Below the pieces are notes generated by a model, which was not told the origin of the DNA, made no database searches, and was given only the letters and a program-made list of their open reading frames with translations. Of a stretch of DNA of 64,000 bases, positions 36,201-49,400 are shown one piece after another. Within the stretch, counting starts at the first letter, position 1; the number at the start of each line of letters is the position of its first letter. A program made the translations under genes and the position numbers. This DNA comes from Trifolium pratense (taxonomy: Eukaryota > Streptophyta > Magnoliopsida > Fabales > Fabaceae), in assembly GCF_020283565.1 (NCBI RefSeq), contig NC_060060.1, positions 44,578,001 through 44,642,000 of the forward strand, in the 5' to 3' direction.

Positions 36201-39200
36201 ATTATCTTGAACACAGTCTATATTTTGTACTTTTATCAATATATGTTTACATTCCTTTTTTCCTTGAATTGTTCTCTTACAATCACATATTTTGATTAAT
36301 GTTGATCTCTGATTAGCAACTAACACCAAACACTGACCTTTTTTAAATTTTAATCGTCTTAGTTTCATATGTCAAAAAACTGAATATTCCAAGTGGCGTG
36401 GTGGGTGCCTGCCGTCTTGATTTAGCATATGAACATTTCAAGGTACGGTTAACTTTTTCAAATTGCAATTTGAGATATATGATCCATTATTTATTTGGTG
36501 TTTAGAAAGACGTAGAGATGCATATTGCATGCAAACGGTTGTTCCGATAATGAAATTGAATATGTTAATATTCTATTCTTACTTCTATGTTTTTTGCTTG
36601 ATTTATAATGTTGCTCACTACGTACCATGCAGGAAAAGCCTCATTTGTTCCAATTTGTTCCAAACGAGAAGCAGGTATTATTTCTCTTTCATTGTTGCAC
36701 ATATTTTAGTTTTATTTGACATTTTGACTACAATCTTTACCTATTATAAATATTTTACCTTCAGGTCAAGGCAGCTAATAAACTTCTGAAGACAATCCCT
36801 CACAATGGTGTTGGGAAAAAGGTCGATGGAGTGCCTGTGTTTAGTGCTCAGAACTTGGATATTGCAATAGCAACTACAGATGGAATTAAATGGTACATAT
36901 TGCTCATTAAACTTGTTTTTGTGTGAATTGGTGTTGTTGTCATAGAACTTGCTTACATGTTTATTTGAAATTTAATATCAGTAAAATGATTATTGTACAT
37001 TTTGAAATCTCAGTTAGAGCAGTAACTCAACAGGGATATCCCTTCTCATGTTTCTTTTACACATGTACGAACAGAAATTCTGTTTTTTCTTCTCGGTGAT
37101 TAAATATAATTGCCTTAGACTAGCCTCCTTTTTTTTTTTTGCCATTGATTCTTCTTTCCTTTACTTAGTTTTACAGTAGTTTTAGCATTTTTTGCATTAT
37201 GCTGTTGTGATGTGAACTTATTTTGATTATTTATTCCATTATGTTTACTTGAAACTTGAAAGAGAAAATGCTGAATATTATTATTTCGAGGACAACCAAT
37301 TTGTTCTCTCAAATTTCCGAAATAGCAAATATTCCATGAAATTGAAGATCATCAATCAATTAGTCCTTTTGTCTATCAATTCAATCAATTTTGATGAATT
37401 TGGATTACAAAATAAAAAGATCAGTTGAAACCATAAACAAATTTATGAAAATATACTTCATTTGAGCATGTCATTGACAACTTCTCAATTCAGCATATAT
37501 GACCCTTTTAGACGATGAAAGGTTTAGATTGGTTTACAGGCTTGAATTTGAGGGACTAATTTTCCATTTCGTAAATTTGAATGATATATTGCCAGACCAA
37601 CAACATCATGCAGCAAAATGGTGATTCACTCTTATTATTTCTGATGATTTTAAAGGACCAGCTCAAATACTATTACGTGGACTAATCTTAATAATTAATA
37701 ATAAAAAAATGAAAATAATATCTTGTCCCAATAATGACTGGCTATCATGGTGAAGTGTAGTGAAAAAAAAGGAAAGAATGAAATATTTTATCCTAAAATA
37801 GTGTTATTTATGTATTTACAACATTTGCGTCAAATGAGGAAATGAAGTATTTTTTACCAAAGCAACAGAATATTTATGCCCACATTATTGCTTGGTTTGA
37901 ATAGGTATACTCCCTACTTCTTTGATAAAAATATGCTTGATAACATTCTTGAAGAAGCTGTTGATCAACATTTCCATACATTAATCCAAACGCGGCAAAT
38001 TCAGCGGCGGCGAGATGTGGTTGATGATAACTTGGCGGCAGAAGTGATTGAGGAAATTGCAGATAGTTTAGGGGAGCCTCCAGAGGTATGAATAGTTTTT
38101 TGAACATTTTATTGATTAATGAAGTACAAGGTTGTGGAAGAAAATTTCAAAGTAGTGAGTAAGAATCTGACATGGAATTCAGTTTTCAATTTGAGCCTTT
38201 CATACTGATTGACTAATTTGGTATTTGTTTGACATTCAAGTAAATGATGATGATGATGTTTGTTATAGAAAACAATGTTGTCAAGATCAAGATTGAATGT
38301 AGGGGGGGTTGCAACATCATAAAATATAGGAATGCTACCTTAACACTCCAATCTATTCCCACTGAACGTTTCCAAACCATAAAAAAGAGGAAAAGGAGTG
38401 ATATTTTGATTTCAGTATCCTAATCTCAGCCATTTATTTTGATCTAATGGCTGAGAATGACTCCTCTCACTCACATAAAATAACTATTCTCACTAGATAT
38501 GCCCCTATTAAAAATAACTAATAAATGATAATATTATTAAAGCAAAGTTAAATCTGAAGTTTCGGAACCAAAACATCCCAAGTCAAAAAAAAAAACCATA
38601 ACATAAGAGACTAAGACAAAAATCTAACTACAGTAATAACCACTACCATAGCATTTAGCAGTCACTATTCACTACAAACAGGCTCCACTACCTTAAGCCC
38701 CGTTATCACCTTGCTCGTAAACAACCGTCCTCCCCCAGAACTTTCCTGGTACCAACCTTCAAAACAATGAAGAATTTTTTTTGGTTAGAAAACAAGTTAT
38801 TTTAATCATAAAGTCCTATCATTACGATCAGTTTCTGACAACCACAGTTGTCGGCCAATGGTTATGCACAGCCCATGCCCATTCATATTTATAGCAAAAA
38901 AAAAATGCAAATACATAAATTGAAATGTCATTCATCCTCACTCATAGTTACAGAATCTAAGGAAAAACGTAAACATTGTAGAGAAGAATAAGGGATTACC
39001 TCCTCGGAAACGCTTGTGCATTAGCATGGTTGGTTGTTCCAGGACTGCTGCCGGCCCCATGCTTGCATTTGAGCTTCCGATTCTTTGCTGACGAACTTCA
39101 AAATAATGAAGAAAAAAATATTTGTAAGAAAACATGTTATTATAGTTTTAAAGTCCTGTCATAAGTCCATCCAGTTTCTGACAACCACAGTTGTCGACAT

Positions 39201-42200
39201 ATGCTTATACATAACTCATTCATATTCTGATAGAAACCGGGTGTAGTTTTCCAATATTATTTCCTATAATTATTGTAATGTGTCTATGTGTAATATTATT
39301 ATTATCAATAAAATTGATAATAATTCTGGAGAATGATTCTAAACCAGAATATTACACATAGACACATTACAATAATTATAGGAAATAGTATTGGATAACT
39401 ACACCAAGTTTCGAGAGCTTGGCCTCTCTCCTTCCCAAATGTTCGAGAGTTGGGTCTCTCCGCTAACAAAGCACTTAATAACTTTCTGATAATCCTATTT
39501 TGTCTGACCTCTAATACACACACTAGAAAATAACTGCTCACAATAAATGCTAATTAATAACTACTAACCGTCCAAAATAACTGCCAATTAACATTAACTT
39601 CCAATTGACACAGAAACTGACTATCTAACAATATTCCCGCCCTAGAAGAATCACCTTGTCCTCAAGGTGAGGAATTACGTAAGTGTCCACCAGGATCCCA
39701 AAACATGAATTCAACCACCTCATTTTCGGCCTTCTCTCTTTATATTCGTGTTCAGCCATTATCAGGACTTGTAACTGTTTGCTGGGACATCTATGACCTG
39801 GACCAAATTTTTCGTCACACCGGAAACATAGTCCTTTAACCCTTCGATCTTGCAACTCTGCATCAGTTAATTTCTTGAATATTTGTCCCTTAACCGCCTC
39901 AGAAGATTTTGAACTATTCCCCTCTCCCACACAACTTCCAACCACAAATTGGGTTGTTTGTACTTTCTTCTCTGGCTCCAAAGTTATAGTTTTGGAATTA
40001 TTGAAAGTTCTCGTTGATCTTCCAATTGAACCTGTTTCAATACTCCCTTTGGTTAATAACATATTTTTCTCATCCACCCGTTGAGCATAATCCATCAATT
40101 CAGTTAATTTTTCTACAGGGTGGAGTTTGAGTTCAGCCCTTATCACATCTTTGGGTCCATTTAGGAAAATTCCTTTCAAATACGCTGGTTCAGTACATTT
40201 TAGGGGTCCCGCATACAATTCAAACTGCTCCCGATATTCTTCTATTCTTCCCGTTTGTGTAAGACTTAACAATAATTCAAAAGGACTTTGAATCATTGAA
40301 GGTTGGAACCTTTTAAGGACAGCAGTTCTAAATTCCTCCCAACTTGGGTTTTGGGCAGAAAACTCCCACCATTGGTACCAAGCAAGAGCCTTTCCTTCCA
40401 TCGCTACCATCACTGCTTGCAATTTTTCCCTATCGTTAAACTTTTTCAGTTCAAAATAGCGATCCACTTTGTTTAACCACTCGTAGGCATCAGTACCTTC
40501 AAACACCGGAATTTTTAACTTCCTCCAACGTTCTTCGCTCGGCCTGTTATGGTCGTGATGCACCGACGTGTCGTCGCTGTCAGTCTGGTCGCCATCACCG
40601 TGTGTCTCCCCCTGCATATGTAAATTGCGACACATTAAAGCCGTCAATTCTGCAACTTGTTGGCACGCTTCCAGCCTTTCTCTACGGTCTTCTTCCAGAA
40701 TTTTCTCGACATTTTCTCTCATTGTTAACAAACCTTCAAATCCACGTTCCAGAGTTTCCAATCTGGCCTCCATTTCTCGTGCAGACACCATGATGCAGTC
40801 CCGGAAGGCAACTGCTCTGATACCAGTTCAAAGAAACCGGCACTAAAGAGAAACAGATTGACAATACAAATACTTTATCGATAATAATTCTGGAGAATGA
40901 TTTGAATATTACACATAGACACATTACAATAATTATAGGAAATAGTATTGGATAACTACACCAAGATTCAAGAGCTTGGCCTCTCCCCTTCCCAAATGTT
41001 CGAGAGTTGGGTCTCTCCCCTAACAAACCACTTAATAACTTTCTGATAATCCTATTTTGTCTGACCCCTTTCCTATTTATTCTTCTTACAATCGAAAATA
41101 CACACACTAGAAAATAACTGCTCACAATAACTGCTAGTTAATAATAACTAACTGTCCAAAATAACTGCCCATTGACATTAACTTCCAAGTTCCAATTGAC
41201 AGAGAAACCGACTATCTAACATATTCATAGCAAACACAAAACAAATACATAAATTGAAATATGTGATTCGACCTCACTCATAACTACATAATCTAAAGCA
41301 AAATATAAACATTGTATAGAAAAATAAGGGATTACCTCTTCTCGGGAGCTTTCACAATATTCTCTTTCGAAGCATTGACAGACCTATCATCATGCTTGCG
41401 TTTGAGCATCTGATGCTTTTCCGATCCTTTTCTGATGTAAGAGAACATGTTATAAACAACACATTCATATTCATAGCAAACACAACACAAATACATTATT
41501 GAAATATATCATTCGGCATCACTTCTAATTACCGTATCTAAAGCAAAATGTAAATATTGTACAAAAGAATAAGGGATTACCTCTTCTCAAAATCTTCAAC
41601 AAGATCAGCAGCACAAATTAAATTTTCTCGAGGCTCCCAAGTGCTATCTGTCTCATCCCATCCGAACCTTGAGCGATAAATAAATAGAAAAGAAATAAAA
41701 TATTATTAAATATATCACGTTGACCATTTCCCCTTCAGTTTTATCACAATTTAGCTCTATAACAAAAACAAAAACAAAAACAAAAACAAAAACAAAAACA
41801 AAAACAAAAACAAAAACAAAAACAAAAACAAAAACAAAAACAAAAACAAAAACAAAAACAAAAACAAAAACAAAAACAAAAACAAAAACAAAAACAAAAA
41901 CAAAAACAAAAACAAAAACAAAAACAAAAACAAAAACAAAAACAAAAACAAAAACAAAAACAAAAACAAAAACAAAAACAAAAACAAAAACAAAAACAAA
42001 AACAAAAACAAAAACAAAAACAAAAACAAAAACAAAAACAAAAACAAAAACAAAAACAAAAACAAAAACAAAAACAAAAACAAAAACAAAAACAAAAACA
42101 AAAACAAAAACAAAAACAAAAACAAAAACAAAAACAAAAACAAAAACAAAAACAAAAACAAAAACAAAAACAAAAACAAAAACAAAAACAAAAACAAAAA

Positions 42201-45200
42201 CAAAAACAAAAACAAAAACAAAAGGGGCACTCACCATTTGACCAAATACTCCACCTTACCCTGTAAAATTGCCATCAACAAAAAGAAAAGTCAGGCATAA
42301 GAAAACAATTGGACAGAAAAATCATTATCATACTCCAAGACGTATAAGATATAAAAAAGATATAAAATAAAAATAAAAACCCTGGAATGAAAAAAGAAGA
42401 GAAGGAGCAACATGACCTTGCGGACCCTCTTTTGAAGAATAGATTCGGCTTCATAAAAGCCATCATCGAGAGATGGAAAATTTAAGGCCGGAACATGTTT
42501 CGGAGCTACCGCGGTTATCTTTTGGAACATCGTGACGATAGAAGATACGACGAGAGAGAAAGCGAAGAAAGAGCCTATGATGTTAATAGCGGCGCTAGTT
42601 TTGTAGTGGTATTTAGCCGCTTTTTCCTTTTGTGGGGAAAAATTGATGAGAACCCTAATTTTGGAAATAAATCATAAAGTTAGGAAACGATAAATAACAA
42701 TTGAATTGGGGTTTTTGGTTGGAAACGATATTCAATTAAAGAGAAACAATCAATATGATAAAGATAACCAATCTATTAGCTTCGGTACTTTTGGATTTCT
42801 ATCACAGGTTTCAAAAGATCATTCGTTCTATGAATTTATTCTTGTTTGATAGAAACTAACCGAACAAGCGTCGAGTAATTTCTATTCGAATTCCTATTGA
42901 TTAAGCATCAATTAGTTCAATTAACCATGGCAGAACATGCGTCTATAACATAATTAATCTAAATCCAAATTTGATCAAACCTATAATTAAGCATCATAGA
43001 CTTTATCAATTTCTATTCAACCAACCTAAACAAGCAATAAATCGGTTGAACAAAATATCAATGAATTGCACAAAACGAAACTACATATGATTAAGCATCA
43101 TAAGACAAATCAATTCACACAAGAATAATATGAAATTGATAAAACATAAAACGAATTTGACATTAACATAGAACCTCAAGAATCTGTATAAAGTACCCTT
43201 CGCCAATGAATTGATCTAGAGTTTTAGTTCTCCATGAGCAGCAGCCGTATTTTCTCTGTGAATTTCGTGGATACTAAATGAATGAACCCTAGGCTGCGTT
43301 TTTTCCTTTTAATGTTATAGAGGAATTGGGCTATAAAGCATCGGGCCGAAAATTATATGTTTAAACTGAATTTTAATTATTATTACTAAGTTTGGAAGTA
43401 AAACATAAATAAACGACTCGTTTGCGCTCCGAAGAAGGTGTCAATTAAAAGTTAAGATGAAAAATAGAGTACGAAAATAAAATAAAGCTAGAAACAATCT
43501 TAAATATAAAAACACACTAAAATAGTAAAAATAATAGAATAAACTATAGGATTTCCCAAGTACAATAGTAGAAGAGTGTGCATCAAAATGAACTGATCAT
43601 GCGCCGTTTCAACGCTTCTCAAATACTTCAACGCTCTTCTCCTCTTTTCCTTCAACGCTCTCCTTTCTCCAAATCGACTACTTTGTTCAACGCTCTGGAT
43701 GAAGAAGAATTTGAATCAAGTGATGAGCAAGGATAATGTTAATGTGGTGGAACTTAGAAGTGACGATGAGGGAGATGCAGTTGTGGAAGCATGATTTTAG
43801 ATTAATGGCTTGTCATGTTGCTTACTTTTAGAACTTGCTTATGCTTTATTTTAATGGGATGTCATTTTGAGTACTTCTAGAACTTGATGAAATGTTATTT
43901 AGTCTTTATTTATAACCTATTTTAATGGTAAATGACAATATTTAATATAATTATTAAGTATGAAAGTCCCTTTAATATTGTGTATTTTTTTATTTTTTAG
44001 TATTTACGTATGTTGTTGGAATTTATGTTTAATTCCTACTTGTTTTTTTGGTCTTCACAGTAGCGGTCATTCCGCTTCCCACTATACCGCTATAGCATTT
44101 TTTTGGGTCGACGCTATGCGCCGCTATCTGAGATTAACAACACAAGAAAGAGCAAAATTCTCCTGTTTTTTTCAGCAAAGAATTACGAGACTAGAAACCA
44201 TGGACCCTACTACCTTTTTCCTTTCTCCGCAAATGAGCGAAGAAATACCGGAGAAAGGCGTTGATATTTACTGTTCCACTATTACTCATTCATATTCATA
44301 GCAAACACAAAACAAATACATAAATTGAAATATGTCAATCGACCTCACTCATATTTATAGAATCTAAAGAAAAATATAAACCTTGTACAGAAAAATAAGG
44401 GATTACCTCTTCTCGGAAGCTTTCACAATATCCTCTACTGAAGCATTGACAGACCTATCATCATGCTTGCGTTTGAGCATCCGATGCTGTTCTGATATAA
44501 GAAAACATGTTATTATAATTTATAATTATAAAGTCCTGTCATCAAGTCCATCCAGTTTTTGACAACCGCGATCGTCGACCTATGCTTAATAGACAACACA
44601 TTCATATTCATAGCAAACACAACACAAATACATAATTGAAATATATCATTCGTCATCACTCATAATTACCGTATCTAATGAAAAATGTAAATATTGTAAA
44701 GAAGAATAAGGGATTACCTCTTCTCAAAATCTTCAACAAGATCAGCAGCACAAACTAAATTTTCTCGAGGCTCCCAAGTGTTATCTGTCTCATCCCATCC
44801 GAACCTTGAGCAATAAATAAACAAAGAAATAAAATATTGTTAAATATATCACATTGGCCCTTTCCCCTTCAGTTTTATCACAATCTAGCCCTACAACAAG
44901 AACAAAAACAAAAACAAAAGGGTCACTCACCATTTGACCAAATACTCCACCTTACCCTGTAAAATTTCCACCAACAAAAAGAAAAGTCAAGCATAAGAAA
45001 CGATTGGACAGAAAAATCATTATCATACTCCAAGACATATAAGATATACAAAATAAAAATAAAAACCCTGAAATGAAAAAAGAAGACAAGGAGAAACATG
45101 ACCATGCAGATCCTCTTTTGACGAATAGATTCGGCTTCATATAAGCCATCATTGAGAGATGGCAAATTGACAGCCGGAACACCTTTCGGAGCTTTCGAGG

Positions 45201-46336
45201 TTATCTTTCGGAACATCTTGCGACTAGAGAAGATATGACGAGAGAGAAAGCGAAGAAAGATTAGTATGCAACTTTGATAAACGTTCTGTGGTTCGGAAAA
45301 GAATTTAGTGATTCAAATTGTGGCTAGGGTTTGACTAAAACATCATTGAAGTATAGATTAAGCTGTTACGATCCATATACAAGTTAATGCCCTTGTTGCT
45401 TATGTATTTGTGTAACATGGTTTTTGTTTTTTTTGTTTTTGAAATTGAAGTTTAGAGTTGTGTATGAAATTATTTTTATGAGACGAATATTGAAGTGTTT
45501 AATGATTAATTAATGGTCATTAGTTAACCAATTGTTAGTTAGTTCAGTGGTGATTGGCGCTGAACATGGTAGGGAGGACCACGGTTCGATCCCCGCAACT
45601 GCGATCGGGAGGGAGCTGAAACCACTTGATGCCAAAACTGATCCCCGAAACAGATTAAACTGGTGGTGAAAAGCCAAAAAAAAAAGACCATTAATTAATT
45701 ATTATACACTTCAATATTCGTCTCAAAAACATAATGTCATACACAGCTGTAAACTTCAATTTCAAAAAGAAAAAAACAAAAACCACGTTAAACAAATACA
45801 GAAGCAACAAGAGCATTAACTTGTATATGGATGGTAACAACTTAATCTATACTTTAATAAGGTTTTAATCATACCCTAGCCACAATTTGAATCACTAAAT
45901 TCTTTTCCGAACCACGGAACGTCCATCAAAGCTACATACCGATCTTTCTTCGCTTTCTCTCTCGTCATATCTTCTCTTGTCGGAAGATGTTCCGAAAGAT
46001 AACCTCAGAAGCTCCGAAAGTTGTTCTGGCGGTCAATTTTCCATCTCTCAATGATGGCTTTTATGAAGACGAATCTATTCGTCAAAATAGGGTCTGCAGG
46101 GTCATGTTTCTCCTTCTCTTCTTTTTCATTCCAGGGTTTTAGTTTTTATTTTTTATATCTTTATATGTCTTGGAGTATGCTAATGATATTTCACTCCAAT
46201 CGTTTCTTATGCCTGACTTTTCTTTTAGTTGTCTTCTAAAGAAAACTGTTTTTTCTTTGTATATGCTCACATTCAAACACAATATATATATATATATATA
46301 TTGTTAGAAATAATATAAAACCATTGATATGGCTCT

Positions 46337-46401
<65 letters not shown>

Positions 46402-49400
46402 AATATTATATAGTGTAAATAGGTATAGGATTTTTGGGAGTACTTTTCCTATTTAAAAAGTGATCATATTTTCAATTGTTCCATTTATTTTAAATATAAG
46501 TAGGTATAGAATTTTTGGGAGTACTTTTCATATTAACTGCAAGTATTTTTTTATTGATTCACTTATTTTAAATATAAACATAATTTTTTTTTAATAGCTA
46601 CTAAATATGAAAAAAAACCTATAAAGAAGAACATTAAAGCAAAGTTAAAAGTGAAGTATTATTACCAAAACATCCAAAACAAGTCATAATTAGTCAGATA
46701 CATAACATACGTTCCACATTCAACTATAATAATAACCATCAGAATAACATTCAGCAGCCTCACTATCCAGCCACTGCCATCCATCCCCACTATCACCTTT
46801 CACAGAAGCCATTTGCAATGAATTTGAATGCAGATCAAGCAATGGCACCACAGAAAAGCAGAGAGGGTAGATGTGAAGATATGAGATGAGCAGAGAGGAT
46901 TGAAATTCGAGACTAGTGATGGGGTAAGATGTGTGAAGTTGAAGAGATCAGTAGAGAGGGTCAAGAGATTCAAGTCGAGGGAGTTGGGTGTTGTTTTGGG
47001 GAGTTTTATGACGGGTTTAGGGGATCCCCCGTCCCCGGTTTGGAAAGGCCCATTTTTGGGATTGCAAGAGATCTCACGATCTTTACAATCTTGTTCGTGT
47101 TTCACCATGATCTTAGCAATTTGCGATTTCACGTGTGATTCAAGTCATACAAGGGGGGGCATGATTGATAACAATGGATAAATCATAGCCTGGGATACCT
47201 ACTAATACTATATCTTATTCTTGAATATAAACAAGTTGTGTTGCATTTTTCTAAACGGATTAAGTTGAGGTATACGTTTCATTAATACCCGTATTTATTT
47301 TTCTTGGAAAATTGTTAAGTTTCTTGTTCATTTTTCCTAACAGGTTCAAGATGTGCTTGATGAAATGGGCCATCCTAGTATACCATTTAGTGTTATTTCG
47401 AAAGCTGCAGAACTCGAGTTCCATTATAATGTTGACAAAGTACTCTTGGGTAATAGGTGGTTGCGGAAAGCGACAGGCATACAACCGAAGTTTCCATATA
47501 TGGTTGACTCATTTGAAAGAAGGTATATTCTTTGTTGTTTTTAACTGGTGGAATTTTCTCTCTGCCTATTCTTAGTCCAGTGGTTTCTTGGTGATGTTAT
47601 TATATCTATAAGTATAAAAGAACAAATAGTGGCAATTGGTTCCCAAGAATAAAGGATTGTTATACTAATCTTGATTACTCTTTTTTTTTTAACGACAAAA
47701 TATATTAAATGAGATGAGAAAAGTACAATGAGTACTAGACCCATAACTGAGAAAAGTACAAGGCGTACTCTAGCAACCCAAAAAAGACTAGAAGATTAAA
47801 AACAAAGGTGAGGATTTGTAGTCCACTCATAAAACAAAACCGCCTCCTCTTATTTCTTGATACAAACCACTTCCAAGAGACAAGCCTAATAGCCTCAACT
47901 GTTTCGTCAACCTCCGCCAGTTTAGAAGAAAAAATTACTCCATTCCTAGCTTCCCAAATTTTCCAAACAGTTGAATGCCAAATGAGAGATAATCCTTTCA
48001 GAGACTTTGAACCAGAAGTAGAAGAGGTAAGGCTGCATCTACCAAAAGATTATACGCTAAACATTACCTGCAATGCTGCATCTACAAAACAGATGGTCTT
48101 CAACTTCCACCACTCCCGGACACCAAAGGCAATCAGAGTCAGGACCGATGCTCAGGACATTCCTTTCGTTCAGGTCACTATGGGTTGGTAGGCAGTGATG
48201 AAAGAGTTGCCAAGAAAAAGTTTTAACCTTTGAGGGCGCCAAGGAATTCCAATTATTTTTTAAAACTCTCCGAAAATCCTCACTTAAAAGACAAGGTTGA
48301 GGGAGTAAATCGCTAAGAGCCTTGTATAAAGATTTGACGGAAAAGTAACCGCCGGTTCCAAAGTACACTTCCACCAATAACTATCAATATGAATGGGAAT
48401 CCCACTAATAAGATTCCACAGTTCCAAAAACAAATTACTTTAATACTTGTGTTTCATATTTAATTATGTTACCTTAATCTAGCATCAAAATTCTTTGTAG
48501 TGTGATTAGTTAGGTCCGGGTTCATTAGGGAAACTAGGACCTGTGTATTCTCTTTGAGATCAATATATGTTTTTGTTCTTATTGTGCATTACACATGTCA
48601 TGTCAATGATTTTCTGGCTATGCTTCTCTTTTCAATTTGTCTCCTAGTATTAGACTTTAAAGTGGCAACGCAAACTGTGCCTACCTGGTGTGCTCATGAT
48701 TGTTTTTTATCCCCAGTCAACCGTGTTCTCAGGTACTTGCATTTTTATACAGTTTACCCCTGGCGACCTTTCTGGTAGGTGACTCCATCACTAGACTCTT
48801 AGTCACCCATATGAGACAGAGCCCAAAAGGTGCTTTTCAGTGAGCCCCACATCATTGTTATTGCTGCATGTAGTAGGTCATTCGGCTGCCTTTGCTTCTT
48901 GCAGATATCCTGTCTGATCTTCCTATTTTTTCCGTTGTTCTGATTTGGCCGTCTGCTCCTTTCATGTCCTGCGTTAACATTTGTAAGTCATTCACGTGCT
49001 TTATGGTGGTTTTGTGTTCCAGTCTTTGTTATCTAACTTGAAGGCTAGTTGTCAATGATCATTCAAATGCTCTCTATGACTCTAAAGTTTGAGACCCTTG
49101 TTTTCAATAGTTATACGTCATTTCTCTCCTAACAAATCAGATGAAGTAACTATGACACCGTCGTTTCTGTTGTGGAAGTCTAGTCTAGGCTGGAAAAGCC
49201 TAATTCTCGAAGGAAGAAACGTGTACCCAAATGAATTACCCAAATTTTCATTTTTAAAAAGTTGGTACGTAGTTTGCACTCACCCATGAGTATCAAAAGA
49301 GTACCAGTTACGGTTATGACTTGAATTTTGGAGTATCCATACTTCATAGCTTTATATAGCCCCAGTAAAATTAAATTGTCTTAGGCCAAAAAAAATAATC

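Larger units (their letters stand above)
45103..46101. repeat. Head-to-head palindrome of chromodomain promoter and exon 1
   Basis: The left arm 45103-45518 and right arm 45686-46101 are inverted copies of about 416 bases each. Each contains chromodomain exon 1, the leader (TCTCTCTCGTC on one strand) and upstream sequence with CAAATTGTGGCTAGGG. The 167-base spacer is a SINE. Differences between arms are scattered substitutions and small indels. Confidence 0.9.

Noticed and set aside
41653..42241. Long open frames of Phe-Val, Phe-Leu and Lys-Thr repeats
   Set aside because: They are translations of the (AAAAAC)n microsatellite in an intron, not genes.
46800..47181. ORFs on both strands between chromodomain fragment E and Tic22-like exon 7
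   Set aside because: No family resemblance, and the two strands are equally open, as expected for chance in G-rich sequence.
48057..48377. Host gene encoding a zinc-binding protein in Tic22-like intron 7
   Set aside because: The motif pattern is zf-RVT of a LINE, the frame is interrupted and a poly(A) tail follows.
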